From the NCBI GenBank assembly GCA_964462525.1, contig CAYWWY010000006.1:48208-112207 (forward strand): a DNA stretch of 64,000 bases, written 5' to 3'. This DNA is from CAYWWY01 sp964462525 (lineage in GTDB: Bacteria; Thermotogota; Thermotogae; MWEM01). The translations under genes and the position numbers were made by a program. This document shows positions 17,174 to 25,589 of the stretch, one piece after another. The notes under the pieces are model-generated. The model worked only from the letters and a program-made list of their open reading frames with translations, made no database searches and was not told where the DNA came from. Within the stretch, counting starts at the first letter, position 1; each line of letters opens with the position of its first letter.

Positions 17174-19174
17174 TCAAAGATGGAGCTTGAACCAACGAGT
17201 AATCTCTTCCAATCGACGAATTCGCGATCGAGGACGACCGCCCCGCGATAGTTCGTGATTTTCTCCGCGGAACCAACAGAGTCTGGATTCTATCCCAAAG
17301 TACCGAAGGGCCGTAAACATCTGTACCCCTTCTGGAATCCAACAACGATAGTCTTCTTCTGAATGGATGAACAAAGTGGGCGTCTGAACCTTGTCGGCAT
17401 ATTTCAACGGAGAATGTTCCCAGAGCTTGTCTACGCCATCCCAAGGGTTGGTGAGGTGTTGATCGGGAACGAAAAAATACCCGATATCAGTCGTTGCGAA
17501 CTTGGATATCCAATTGGAAATGCTTCTTTGAGACACTGCCGCACGGAAGCGTTGGGTATGGCCAATGATCCAGTTTGTCATGAATCCGCCATAGGAACCG
17601 CCGGTCACACCCATTCGGTTGCGGTCGATAAACGGACACTGTTCGATGACTCGATCCGTAAAGGTCATAATGTCATGGTAGTCTTCGTACCCATACCGGC
17701 CTCGAATGTCCGCAAATTCATTTCCGCGGCCATCACTCCCTCGCGGATTGCAATAGAAGACAACGAATCCTTCATTGGCCCAGTACTGCATTTCGTGGTA
17801 GAAGATTTCCCCATATACGGTTTTTGGGCCTCCGTGGATATTGAGGATGGCCGGATACTGATTGCCTGGATCAAAATCGGCTGGTTTCATGATCCAGCCT
17901 TCCAAATGGAGAGAATCGGTTATCGAAACTTCCATCTTTTCGGGTTTGACCAGATGTCGATCTTTTTGAACCCATTCATTAAACCGAGTGACTACAAACA
18001 CTTCTTCATCACGGAACCGATGCAGTTCTTGAAGTTTGTTGTCTTGGAACCCGATGAACAAGATTCGTTCTTTGCATACCGAAAACTGGTCAATCGATCC
18101 TGGATAAGGCAAAGGTTGTTCGATGGTTCCATCCATATCCACACGATGAAGGACGCACCGATGCCCTACTGTTCCTAAGAAATACAGATTTCCTTCTTCG
18201 TACTGCACGGTTGGAGAAGGTTTTCCCAATCGACAATCGCTTCCTACAGAATTCCCTATGGAGTTGTCCCATTCGGGAGTCAGGCACTGTATGCTTTGAT
18301 CTTTCAAATCATACAGATAGAACTTCGGGTTTTGATTGAGCCCATAATCCTGCATATCTTTCCCATAGTAGTAAACTTTTAAATCACCCGCAAAACCGGC
18401 TCCTGAAGAAAAAAACGGTTCTGTGGAGATTTGCTTGACTGAACGAGTGCCCAGATCCATCAACCATACGTGTTCTTGAATGGGATAGCGACCTTGGAAA
18501 TCGATTCCTGAATAGACAAGTTGTTTCTTCTGTTCATCCAGCTCAAAGCTGCTCACTTGGAAGGTCTCATGCGTTAGCGCGTCTAGGTAGCCAGAATCGA
18601 TATGGTACATATACAAACGATTCCGTTTTTTATTGGTAAACCCTTTCCCGTTCATCCAAAAGGGAATCTCATCAAGAACTTCAAAGTCTCTCTCCTGCTC
18701 GAGTTTTTTCAAAGCCTGAGATTTGGCGGTTTCATTCATATCCGCTAAATCCATGCGTTCGGGATGATCTACCGCGGTAATGAGCAATCGTTTGTCATCC
18801 AGCAGATCGAAGCCGGTAACTTCCATAGGGATTTCGAATTGCTTTATGGCTTCTCCACCTGTAATGGAAATTTCGTAGAAAGTTGTTCGGATGATCCCGG
18901 CTTTCCGCGCAGCCTGATCATCGGGGTTTCGCATAGAAGTAAATAGGATGTGTTCGCTGTCTTCTTTCCAGAGAAACGGTCCTTCACGACCTGATTGAGT
19001 CAGCGAAGAAAGCTGGTTCCGTTTCCAACGGTATAGCCATAGATTGACTTTATACCGGTTTTCTTCGACATCGGCCTCGTACACCAAAAAGGCGGCTTTT
19101 TTCCCATCTGGAGCGGATTGAATCCCAGAGAGAAACCGGTAATTGGTGAAATCATCCAATTGCAGTTTTTCCAT
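17174..19174 (-). CDS. S9-family prolyl-oligopeptidase-like serine peptidase
   Basis: A 666-residue cytoplasmic alpha/beta-hydrolase peptidase of the S9C (acylaminoacyl-peptidase) type. The N-terminal two thirds form a beta-propeller (APDGKKAAFLVYEAD and later blades). The catalytic domain has the nucleophile Ser in GVTGGSYGGFMTNW, the Asp in FIHSEEDYRCW and the His in FRGENHELSRGG. It would cleave short peptides or remove blocked N-terminal residues. The ATG at 19174 follows GGAGGAG. It has its own promoter at 19216-19243 on the minus strand, so it can be expressed apart from the btu genes upstream. The 3' end lies just before the HlyD-like gene. Confidence 0.93.
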   Translation of the reverse strand: MEKLQLDDFTNYRFLSGIQSAPDGKKAAFLVYEADVEENRYKVNLWLYRWKRNQLSSLTQSGREGPFLWKEDSEHILFTSMRNPDDQAARKAGIIRTTFYEISITGGEAIKQFEIPMEVTGFDLLDDKRLLITAVDHPERMDLADMNETAKSQALKKLEQERDFEVLDEIPFWMNGKGFTNKKRNRLYMYHIDSGYLDALTHETFQVSSFELDEQKKQLVYSGIDFQGRYPIQEHVWLMDLGTRSVKQISTEPFFSSGAGFAGDLKVYYYGKDMQDYGLNQNPKFYLYDLKDQSIQCLTPEWDNSIGNSVGSDCRLGKPSPTVQYEEGNLYFLGTVGHRCVLHRVDMDGTIEQPLPYPGSIDQFSVCKERILFIGFQDNKLQELHRFRDEEVFVVTRFNEWVQKDRHLVKPEKMEVSITDSLHLEGWIMKPADFDPGNQYPAILNIHGGPKTVYGEIFYHEMQYWANEGFVVFYCNPRGSDGRGNEFADIRGRYGYEDYHDIMTFTDRVIEQCPFIDRNRMGVTGGSYGGFMTNWIIGHTQRFRAAVSQRSISNWISKFATTDIGYFFVPDQHLTNPWDGVDKLWEHSPLKYADKVQTPTLFIHSEEDYRCWIPEGVQMFTALRYFGIESRLCWFRGENHELSRGGRPRSRIRRLEEITRWFKLHL

Positions 19175-19215
19175 ACGCTCCTCCTCTGTTTGCTTATGGA
19201 TCGATTTGTGTAAGA

Positions 19216-19243
19216 ATTATACCATAATGTTCCAATTGATCAA
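19216..19243 (-). promoter_or_regulatory. Promoter of the S9 peptidase gene
   Basis: On the minus strand, TTGATC (19243-19238) and TATAAT (19221-19216) are 16 bases apart, and the -10 is preceded by TGG, an extended -10. It lies at the very end of btuC and reads into the S9 peptidase gene. Confidence 0.75.
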
Positions 19244-19246
19244 ACT

Positions 19247-20272
19247 TCAGGTCGTCCGCATTTTCTTTCGTAGGAGAAAGATAAACACCGGGGCGCCTAC
19301 TAGGGCTGTGATTGTGCCCAAAGGCATTTCGATGGGGGCGAACATAGTGCGGGCTATGGTATCGCATGAAGACAGGAATAATCCGCCCAAAAGCGCGGAA
19401 AAGGGAATGCTCTTTTTGTGGTCTGGACCTGTGATCAATCGAGCGCTATGGGGTATGATCAAACCCACAAACCCAACAATACCCGCGACGCTAACGCAGT
19501 ATGCGGTTAACAGAGAGACGGTGATAAAGATCAAAAATTTAAGAAGGTGTACATTGACACCCAGGTTCATGGCCTCTTCTTCTCCCAAAGAGATTGCGTT
19601 TAGTTTTACGGAAAAGATCAATCCAAACAAGATGGCAATACCAGTTGCCAAAGCCATTGAGCTTACCTTGGTCCAACTGGCCCCCGATAGACTACCCATA
19701 AGCCAATAGGTGGTGCTTTGGATATTTCTCCAGAGAAAGACAATGGCAAAGGTTGTGCCTGCGTTGAACAGGAAGTTGACAATGACCCCGCTTAAAATCA
19801 GGTCCACAACCGGAGTTTTCGCTCCTCGTTTTGCAATGAAATAACTGCTAAAGGCCGCCAACATGGCGAAAGAAAAGGACATCAGAGGAAGATTGTAAAG
19901 GATGGCAGGAATTGCAGTCATACTTCCCATGATCCCGATAGACAATACAATTCCGAAGGCAGCCCCGGAAGAAACCCCCAAGATATACGGATCGGCAAGG
20001 GGGTTTCTGAGAAGGGCTTGAAACAAGTTGCCACAAACGGCCAAGGTCGCTCCAACCAATATTCCAAGCAGTACTCGCGGCAACCGAATGTTTAAAATGA
20101 TAGAATGGTGGACCGGATCCTCAGGAGGTTGTGAGGTCAATGCCTTCCAAACATCGCTAAAAGGTATCGATACGGTTCCCAAAGAGGTATTCAGAAGGAG
20201 GAAGAAAAGAAACAAAACCGAAAAAGCGATTGCAATCGCGATTTTCAATCTCCTGGAGATCACGGGCAGCAA
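19247..20272 (-). CDS. btuC: BtuC-like B12/iron-type ABC permease
   Basis: A 341-residue FecCD-family permease with about ten membrane helices. Family motifs are RLPRVLLGILVGATLAVCGNLFQALLRNPLADPYILGVSSGAAFG and, near the end, VAGIVGFVGLIIPHSARLITGPDHK, the loop that contacts the ATPase. The family imports cobalamin, haem or siderophore iron. The cobalamin riboswitch at the head of this transcript points to B12. It starts three bases after the stop of the binding-protein gene. No BtuD-type ATPase gene follows or lies elsewhere in the window, so the ATPase must be encoded elsewhere. Confidence 0.9.
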   Translation of the reverse strand: MLPVISRRLKIAIAIAFSVLFLFFLLLNTSLGTVSIPFSDVWKALTSQPPEDPVHHSIILNIRLPRVLLGILVGATLAVCGNLFQALLRNPLADPYILGVSSGAAFGIVLSIGIMGSMTAIPAILYNLPLMSFSFAMLAAFSSYFIAKRGAKTPVVDLILSGVIVNFLFNAGTTFAIVFLWRNIQSTTYWLMGSLSGASWTKVSSMALATGIAILFGLIFSVKLNAISLGEEEAMNLGVNVHLLKFLIFITVSLLTAYCVSVAGIVGFVGLIIPHSARLITGPDHKKSIPFSALLGGLFLSSCDTIARTMFAPIEMPLGTITALVGAPVFIFLLRKKMRTT

Positions 20273-20275
20273 GGG

Positions 20276-21166
20276 TTACCTCTTTGGGTAGAGTTCCTGG
20301 AACAGAGTTTCCAGTATCCCAATCAAAAGGGTATTGGGTTGGTTGGACGTATCTCCATCCACGAGGATAAAAGATCGGGATTGGATGGCATTGACTCCAG
20401 CCCACGGTTGGTACGAAAGCAAAGCGCGAACTGCCGGTTCTTCGCCCCCTTCATAATAGACAGGAATGATGATCACGTCAGGATTGGCTTTGGCTACAAA
20501 CTCTTCAGCGATTGGCAACCACCCGCTTGGACCGGGGAAATGGCCTGTTATATTGATCCCTCCGGCCAAAGCGATTAATTCGTTGAGCAAGGATCCATAA
20601 CCGCACGTCCAAAGGTCTTTTACTTCGTCTCCATAGAACATGGCAAAAAAGACTTTCTTCCGCTGATCCAAGGGGATCGTATAGGCTTCCAGGGCAACAT
20701 TATCGACTCGCTTTCGCAACGACTCCACCAAAGCGGTCCCTTGTTTTGGAATCCCAAAGATGATGGAAATCAGTTGAGCGCTCCGATAGACATCCTCTAA
20801 CCCCAAGGGATTCAGTACCAGTGTGGGTATTCCTAATTCTTCCAATCCTTGAACTTCGGGAGCCTGAAATCCACCCGCCATCAGGACAAGGTCCGGGCGC
20901 AACGACAAGATTTTCTCTCGATTAAGCGGCATCAACTGTCCGATTCGCTCCGCTTCAAATCGGTCGTAGTCTGTTACTCCTACAATCCGATCGCTCAATC
21001 CCAGTTGGATCAGAAAATCGGTAATTGCCGGAGCGGCCACGATAACTCGTTGGGGGGGTGTGGGGACATCGATCACCCGACCCAAATCGTCAATCACTGT
21101 AACAGAAAAGAGCACAGGCAAACAGAGAACCAAGAACAAACCCAACAGCACCAAATACCGTTTCAT
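20276..21166 (-). CDS. btuF: BtuF-like cobalamin-binding periplasmic protein
   Basis: A 296-residue class III solute-binding protein with a signal peptide (MKRYLVLLGLFLVLCLPVLFS). The mature start VTVIDDLGRVIDVPTPPQRVIVAAPAITDFLIQLGL matches the BtuF/FecB group. It lacks a lipobox Cys, so it is probably free in the periplasm. The typical central helix and a second lobe (VKDLWTCGYGSLLNELIALAGGINI) are present. The ATG at 21166 follows GAGGTGG. A cobalamin riboswitch in the leader assigns the ligand as B12 or another corrinoid. Confidence 0.9.
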   Translation of the reverse strand: MKRYLVLLGLFLVLCLPVLFSVTVIDDLGRVIDVPTPPQRVIVAAPAITDFLIQLGLSDRIVGVTDYDRFEAERIGQLMPLNREKILSLRPDLVLMAGGFQAPEVQGLEELGIPTLVLNPLGLEDVYRSAQLISIIFGIPKQGTALVESLRKRVDNVALEAYTIPLDQRKKVFFAMFYGDEVKDLWTCGYGSLLNELIALAGGINITGHFPGPSGWLPIAEEFVAKANPDVIIIPVYYEGGEEPAVRALLSYQPWAGVNAIQSRSFILVDGDTSNQPNTLLIGILETLFQELYPKR

Positions 21167-21191
21167 AAAACCACCTCATTGCACCAAATTT

Positions 21192-21220
21192 CCCGTTTTC
21201 CTTGTCTCGAGGAAAACGGG
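21192..21220 (-). other. Hairpin between the riboswitch and btuF
   Basis: A perfect 10-bp stem CCCGTTTTCC / GGAAAACGGG with a nine-base loop lies between the aptamer end and the btuF start. The minus-strand transcript continues AAATTTGG after it, without a U run, so it is not a normal intrinsic terminator. It may be part of the riboswitch expression platform. Confidence 0.6.
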
Positions 21221-21229
21221 ATTATCCAA

Positions 21230-21400
21230 GGGTTGGGTTAGGTTTCCTGGCTCGCGGATCTGCTTACTCTCCCTTCCTTCCCGGAATGCTCCAGTGGATG
21301 ATTGAAGCTTCGCTTCAATTAGGGATTTCATACCCGCATACAGTGGCGGCACCGCTCCGGTTTTGCACCGGATTCCCTTTTCCCAACGCCTCCTATGTGT
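21230..21400 (-). promoter_or_regulatory. Cobalamin riboswitch
   Basis: Reading the minus strand from about 21400 down, the leader carries the conserved AdoCbl aptamer blocks: AGGGAATCCGGTGCAAAACC, then CGGAGCGGTGCCGCCACTGT, then CCACTGGAGC, CCGGGAAGG, and the B12-box GAGCCAGGAAACCT near 21240-21255. A nearly palindromic arm (GAAGCGAAGCTTC) around 21301-21318 is a variable stem. It precedes btuF-btuC and should switch off their expression when B12 is plentiful. Exact ends are approximate. Confidence 0.95.
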
Positions 21401-21413
21401 TTCACTTGAGTAA

Positions 21414-21419
21414 ATTATA
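21414..21419 (-). promoter_or_regulatory. -10 box of the btuFC riboswitch transcript
   Basis: TATAAT on the minus strand, preceded by TGG (extended -10), just upstream of the aptamer. No good -35 is seen, which fits an extended -10 promoter. Confidence 0.65.
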
Positions 21420-21499
21420 CCACGGAAGAGGTCCTTTTGGTCCATCCTATATCATACGGAATGGGTTCGATGGGATAATCTGGATAATAAGCTTCATGG

Positions 21500-21505
21500 T
21501 ATAAT
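21500..21505 (+). promoter_or_regulatory. -10 box upstream of nadE
   Basis: TATAAT preceded by TGG (extended -10), 55 bases before the nadE start. The -35 region is poor. It is divergent from the btuFC promoter. Confidence 0.6.
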
Positions 21506-21559
21506 ATAGGTACGCAAACATATCATACCCTTAGATCGAGCGAATCACATGGAATTGGA

Positions 21560-22429
21560 GTGATTGTTATCGTAGAAAAGATCCAGCAGTTTTTGACAGA
21601 TACCATCCAAAAATATGACTTTCAAGGAGTTGTTGTTGGGATTAGCGGAGGCATAGATTCTGCCCTTGTGGCGGGTCTATGCACGCGCGCATTAGGCAAC
21701 GAGAAGGTTTTTGGTCTGCTGATGCCTGAACGGGATTCAGCCACAGACACTTTAGAAGACTCCATATTGGTTTGTCGACATTTTCAGATTCCATACCGCG
21801 TGAAGAAGATCTCTCCAATCTTACGAAAAATGGGTGTATATCGACTCCAGCCGCCAGCGCAACTGTTTCCTCGCAGAATCCAAGAAGCCTATGTCCGAAA
21901 CAAATGGGAATCAGTGGGAACAGAGGATACTTACCTGGCGAATCTGAGGGGACAAGGGTCAAAAGAGTTTATGAGGGGGGTAGCATATTCTCGAGCCAAA
22001 CATCGGACAAGGATGTGCTGTCTCTATTTGGAAGCCGAACAGAAAGGATATGCAGTTGTGGGCACCACCAACAGGACCGAGATGCTGACCGGGTTGTACG
22101 TCAAATGGGGGGACGATTCGGTGGATATCGAACCCTTGTTGCACCTGTACAAACGACAAGTCTTCCAATTGGCCAAAGATATTGGTGTTCCGGATCGCAT
22201 CATCCAAAAACCGCCCACCCCTGACCTTGTTCCAGGAATTACTGATGAATTTGCCTTCCGGATGACCTATGAAGAACTGGATCGGATCCTTGAGAAGATC
22301 ACCGAAGGAGGCGACTTGAATTCAGAAGACCCCGCGAAGGTTGGACGGGTCCAAACGATTATGGAGTACGCATCCAAGTTCAAGATGCGTAATGTGCGCA
22401 TGCCGATAGACCAAGAAGAGAGAGGATAA
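21560..22429 (+). CDS. nadE: NAD+ synthase, ammonia-dependent type
   Basis: A 289-residue NadE that amidates nicotinic acid adenine dinucleotide to NAD+. The ATP pyrophosphatase loop is GISGGIDSALVAGL. VGTTNRTEMLTGLYVKWGDDSVDIEPLLHLYK is the conserved ATP/NaAD contact region. No glutaminase domain is fused, so ammonia is the probable nitrogen donor. The stretch of about 50 residues at 100-150 (KHRTRMCCLYLEAE at its end) is longer than in Bacillus NadE. Translation starts with GTG at 21560. Two bases separate it from the agmatine deiminase gene, so the two are likely in one operon. Confidence 0.92.
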   Translation: MIVIVEKIQQFLTDTIQKYDFQGVVVGISGGIDSALVAGLCTRALGNEKVFGLLMPERDSATDTLEDSILVCRHFQIPYRVKKISPILRKMGVYRLQPPAQLFPRRIQEAYVRNKWESVGTEDTYLANLRGQGSKEFMRGVAYSRAKHRTRMCCLYLEAEQKGYAVVGTTNRTEMLTGLYVKWGDDSVDIEPLLHLYKRQVFQLAKDIGVPDRIIQKPPTPDLVPGITDEFAFRMTYEELDRILEKITEGGDLNSEDPAKVGRVQTIMEYASKFKMRNVRMPIDQEERG

Positions 22430-22431
22430 AT

Positions 22432-23451
22432 ATGCTTCCCAAAGAAGATGGCTTTACAATGCCCCCAGAGTGGCATGTCCATCAACGGACATTCATGGCT
22501 TGGCCAATTCGAGAGTCTATTTGGCCCGACGGAATCGAAGAAGCGAGAAGAGCCTACGCTATGGTCGCTCGGATGATCTCGCGATATGAACCGGTTGCGA
22601 TGATTTGCTTGGAGGGAGAAGAATTGGAGATTCGGAATGCATGTGGGAAATTTGTTGATCCTATGCCCATGTGCTATGATGATTCATGGATTCGGGATAA
22701 TGGGCCAACCTTTCTGATCGGAAACGAAGAACTCCGAGGAGTTCGCTGGCGATTCAACGGTTGGGGGGGGAAACACTTCCCCTTTGAATCAGATGAAGAA
22801 GTGCCCCGGATCCTTGGGGAACGCTTTGGTATTCCTATGTACGAAGCACCAATCGTTCTGGAAGGCGGTTCGATCCATGTCAACGGCCAGGGAGTTTTGG
22901 TTACGACCGAAGAGTGTTTACTAAACCCCAACCGCAATTCAGGCCTATCGCGGAAGGATATCGAATTGACCCTGAAAAACTATCTGGGCGTATCCAAAGT
23001 ATTGTGGTTGAAAGGAGGTCTGATCGGTGACGAAACTGATGGGCACGTGGACAATGTTGCAGCATTCATAGGGCCAAAGGTTCTTGTGATGCAAGTTTGT
23101 CACAATCCCACAGATCCCTTCTATGAAACATCACAAGAAAATCTAGAGCGGGCCCGTTCCTTTGCCGAGTCCAGCGGTTTGAGTATTGAGATTGTGCCGA
23201 TTGAACAGCCCTCTCCGAAATTTGAAAACGGAAAAAGATTGCCTTTGAGCTACATCAACTTCTATTTTGTGAATGGAGGTCTGATGCTTCCCACATTTGG
23301 TGGGGATTGCGTGTCCACGGACCGAAAGGCGCGAGCAGCCTTTACTCGACTCCTTCCGGAGAGAAAGATTATCCCAATGCCCGGTTTGGCCATTCCAAAG
23401 GGTGGAGGGAACATCCACTGTATAACATTGCAAATGCCATTGGTGATTTGA
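22432..23451 (+). CDS. aguA: Agmatine deiminase
   Basis: A 339-residue guanidino-group hydrolase of the pentein fold that converts agmatine to N-carbamoylputrescine and ammonia. Signatures are MPPEWHVHQRTFMAWP, DDSWIRDNGPTF, LEGGSIHVNGQG, GDETDGHVDN with catalytic Asp/His, and the catalytic Cys in GGGNIHCIT at the C terminus. All catalytic residues are present. With the amidase gene downstream it gives a two-step agmatine to putrescine route. No arginine decarboxylase is in the window. An eight-G run at 22763-22770 lies in the coding sequence without breaking it. Confidence 0.95.
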   Translation: MLPKEDGFTMPPEWHVHQRTFMAWPIRESIWPDGIEEARRAYAMVARMISRYEPVAMICLEGEELEIRNACGKFVDPMPMCYDDSWIRDNGPTFLIGNEELRGVRWRFNGWGGKHFPFESDEEVPRILGERFGIPMYEAPIVLEGGSIHVNGQGVLVTTEECLLNPNRNSGLSRKDIELTLKNYLGVSKVLWLKGGLIGDETDGHVDNVAAFIGPKVLVMQVCHNPTDPFYETSQENLERARSFAESSGLSIEIVPIEQPSPKFENGKRLPLSYINFYFVNGGLMLPTFGGDCVSTDRKARAAFTRLLPERKIIPMPGLAIPKGGGNIHCITLQMPLVI

Positions 23452-23501
23452 TCCAACGCTCATGATACTGCATAGAAAGGTGGTGAAGGATTTTGGAAAA
23501 G

Positions 23502-24380
23502 ATGCGAGCAGCGTGCATTCAGTTTTCTCCCGAACCGATGAATCCGGAAAAGAACTTGATGAGGGCCTACCAGTATCTGAAAGAGTGCGAGGTTCTTTGC
23601 AACCCGGATCTAGTGGTTTTTCCTGAAACATTCACAACCGGGTTCACCCCATTTGGGGGAGATAAGGCTTTGTTCGAAGTAGTAGAAAAGATTCCCGGTC
23701 CCGCTACCTCTTTGGGAGAACAGTGGGCGAAGGAAATGAATTGTTTCATCTGTTTTCCGGTCTATGAACGCGGCAAAGGCCTTTCTACCATCTATAACAG
23801 CGCTGCGCTGATCGGACCTTCCGGGATCCTTGGTGTGTACCGAAAAACCCATCCTTTCCCTACAGAAAGAACGAGTGCCGGGGGCTGGACTACCCCAGGC
23901 AACGAGTCTTTTTGTATAGAAACCCCCAAAGCCAAAATCGGAATTGTTATCTGTTATGATGGGGATTTTCCGGAATTGGCCCGGGTAACAGCGTTGAAAG
24001 GCGCAGAAGTGATCTGTCGTCCATCCGCATTTATGAGAGCCTTCGATCAATGGGATTTGACAAACCGGGCCCGGGCTTATGACAATCATGTCTATTGGGT
24101 TGCAACGAATTGCACTGGTGTTGACGCAAGCGGAGCCGCTTTTTTTGGCAGCTCTATGATTGTCCATCCCAGTGGCCAGAAACTTTCTCAAGCTTCCGGA
24201 AGAGACGAGATCATATGGGCGGACTTGGACCCGAACCCCATCCGTTCCATCAATCCCGGTTCTTCCATCGAACAGATCTTTGATCATATTGAAGATCGAA
24301 ATCTGAAGGCATACAATGGTTTGCTTGAAGAGGGGCATGCTTCTTTCGAACCGAGCAAACGAATTCCATACGAGAGGTGA
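23502..24380 (+). CDS. aguB: N-carbamoylputrescine amidase-like nitrilase-family protein
   Basis: A nitrilase-superfamily carbon-nitrogen hydrolase of about 292 residues. The catalytic triad is Glu in FPETFTTGF, Lys in YRKTHPF and Cys in IVICYDGDFPELAR. Its place 50 bases after aguA suggests N-carbamoylputrescine hydrolysis to putrescine, CO2 and ammonia. The family also includes other amidases, so the substrate rests on context. The start may be ATG at 23502 or TTG at 23493; AAGGA at 23486-23490 sits 11 bases before the ATG and only two before the TTG. It is followed three bases later by a CoA-transferase gene. Confidence 0.85.
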   Translation: MRAACIQFSPEPMNPEKNLMRAYQYLKECEVLCNPDLVVFPETFTTGFTPFGGDKALFEVVEKIPGPATSLGEQWAKEMNCFICFPVYERGKGLSTIYNSAALIGPSGILGVYRKTHPFPTERTSAGGWTTPGNESFCIETPKAKIGIVICYDGDFPELARVTALKGAEVICRPSAFMRAFDQWDLTNRARAYDNHVYWVATNCTGVDASGAAFFGSSMIVHPSGQKLSQASGRDEIIWADLDPNPIRSINPGSSIEQIFDHIEDRNLKAYNGLLEEGHASFEPSKRIPYER

Positions 24381-24383
24381 TGC

Positions 24384-25571
24384 ATGAGCGCGCCATTAGA
24401 AGGGCTTTTTGTTTTGGATTTAACGCGAGTTTTGGCAGGCCCGTATTGTACGATGATCCTCTCCGATCTTGGGGCAACCGTAGTTAAGGTTGAACGACCG
24501 GAGGGCGGAGATGACTCAAGAAGCTATACGCCCTTTCAAAATGGAGTCAGCGCGTACTTTATGAGCATCAATCGGGGAAAAAGAAGCATTACATTGAACT
24601 TGAAAGATCCAAAAGCCAAAGACCTTTTGTTGCCCTTGATTCGCAAAGCCGATATTCTCGTCGAAAACTTCAAACCGGGTGTGATGGAACGATTTGGTTT
24701 AGGGTACGATGAGGTTTCTCGGATCAACCCCAAGATTATTTATGCCAGCGGATCGGGTTATGGTCATTGGGGTCCTTATTCTCAAAAACCTTCATACGAC
24801 ATCATTATTCAAGGGATGAGCGGTATGATGAGCATCACAGGAGAAGATGAGGACCACCCAATCAAAGTGGGGAGTTCGATTGCGGATATATCCACCGGTA
24901 TGTTCATGTGCATCGGGATTCTTGCTGCTTTGAACCGGCGATCCGTGAGTGGAAAAGGGGAACATGTGGATCTTGCGATGCTGGACTGCATGGTCGCATT
25001 ACTGGAGAATGCCGTTGCGCGGTATGTGACCACAGGAGAGATTCCCAAACCAATTGGAAACAATCATCCTTCCATCGCGCCATTCTTCACCGCAGAAACA
25101 CGGGACGGGAAAATCAATATTGGAGTGGGAAACGAGGTTTTGTGGAAACGGTTTTGTGGGGTTATTGGCCAAAAAGAGCTTACGGAAGACCCGCGATTTC
25201 TAACGAATAAAGATCGGGTCAAACATTGGGATCAACTCCGCCCCCTTCTAGAAGACCAGATTCGGATCAAAAGCTCCAAAGAGTGGTTAGGGGTTTTTGA
25301 ACAAGCGGGGATCCCGGCGGGGCCGATTCAAAATATGGCCCAGGTTGTTCAAGACCCACAGATAGTGGCCCGAGATATGATGGTAGAGCTGATCCATCCC
25401 ACTGCGGGCAATTTCACCGTACCGGGTTCGCCTTTGAAATTCCGAAACCATCCGGCAAAAGTGGAGCAACCTGCGCCGGATCTTGGTCAACATACGGAAG
25501 AAATCTATCAACAGTTGTGTGGTTGTTCATTAGATGAGATACAGACCTTGCGCGCGCAAGGGGTTATCTAG
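24384..25571 (+). CDS. Family III CoA-transferase (CaiB/BaiF)
   Basis: A 395-residue family III CoA-transferase. Visible motifs are LDLTRVLAGPYCTMILSDLGA and VVKVERPEGGDDSR at the N terminus, NLKDPKAKDLLLPLI, ADILVENFKPGVMERFGLGY, and the catalytic Asp in SYDIIIQGMSG. Such enzymes move CoA between carboxylic acids (formyl/oxalate, carnitine, aryl acids). The acceptor and donor here are unknown. It closes the nadE-aguA-aguB run, three bases after the amidase, though no metabolic link is obvious. Confidence 0.92.
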   Translation: MSAPLEGLFVLDLTRVLAGPYCTMILSDLGATVVKVERPEGGDDSRSYTPFQNGVSAYFMSINRGKRSITLNLKDPKAKDLLLPLIRKADILVENFKPGVMERFGLGYDEVSRINPKIIYASGSGYGHWGPYSQKPSYDIIIQGMSGMMSITGEDEDHPIKVGSSIADISTGMFMCIGILAALNRRSVSGKGEHVDLAMLDCMVALLENAVARYVTTGEIPKPIGNNHPSIAPFFTAETRDGKINIGVGNEVLWKRFCGVIGQKELTEDPRFLTNKDRVKHWDQLRPLLEDQIRIKSSKEWLGVFEQAGIPAGPIQNMAQVVQDPQIVARDMMVELIHPTAGNFTVPGSPLKFRNHPAKVEQPAPDLGQHTEEIYQQLCGCSLDEIQTLRAQGVI

Positions 25572-25589
25572 GGCTATCATCCCAGCAAA

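Noticed and set aside
22763..22770. Phase-variable G run in the agmatine deiminase gene
   Set aside because: Eight G encode conserved Trp-Gly-Gly residues and the frame is intact; a core metabolic enzyme is an unlikely phase-variation target.
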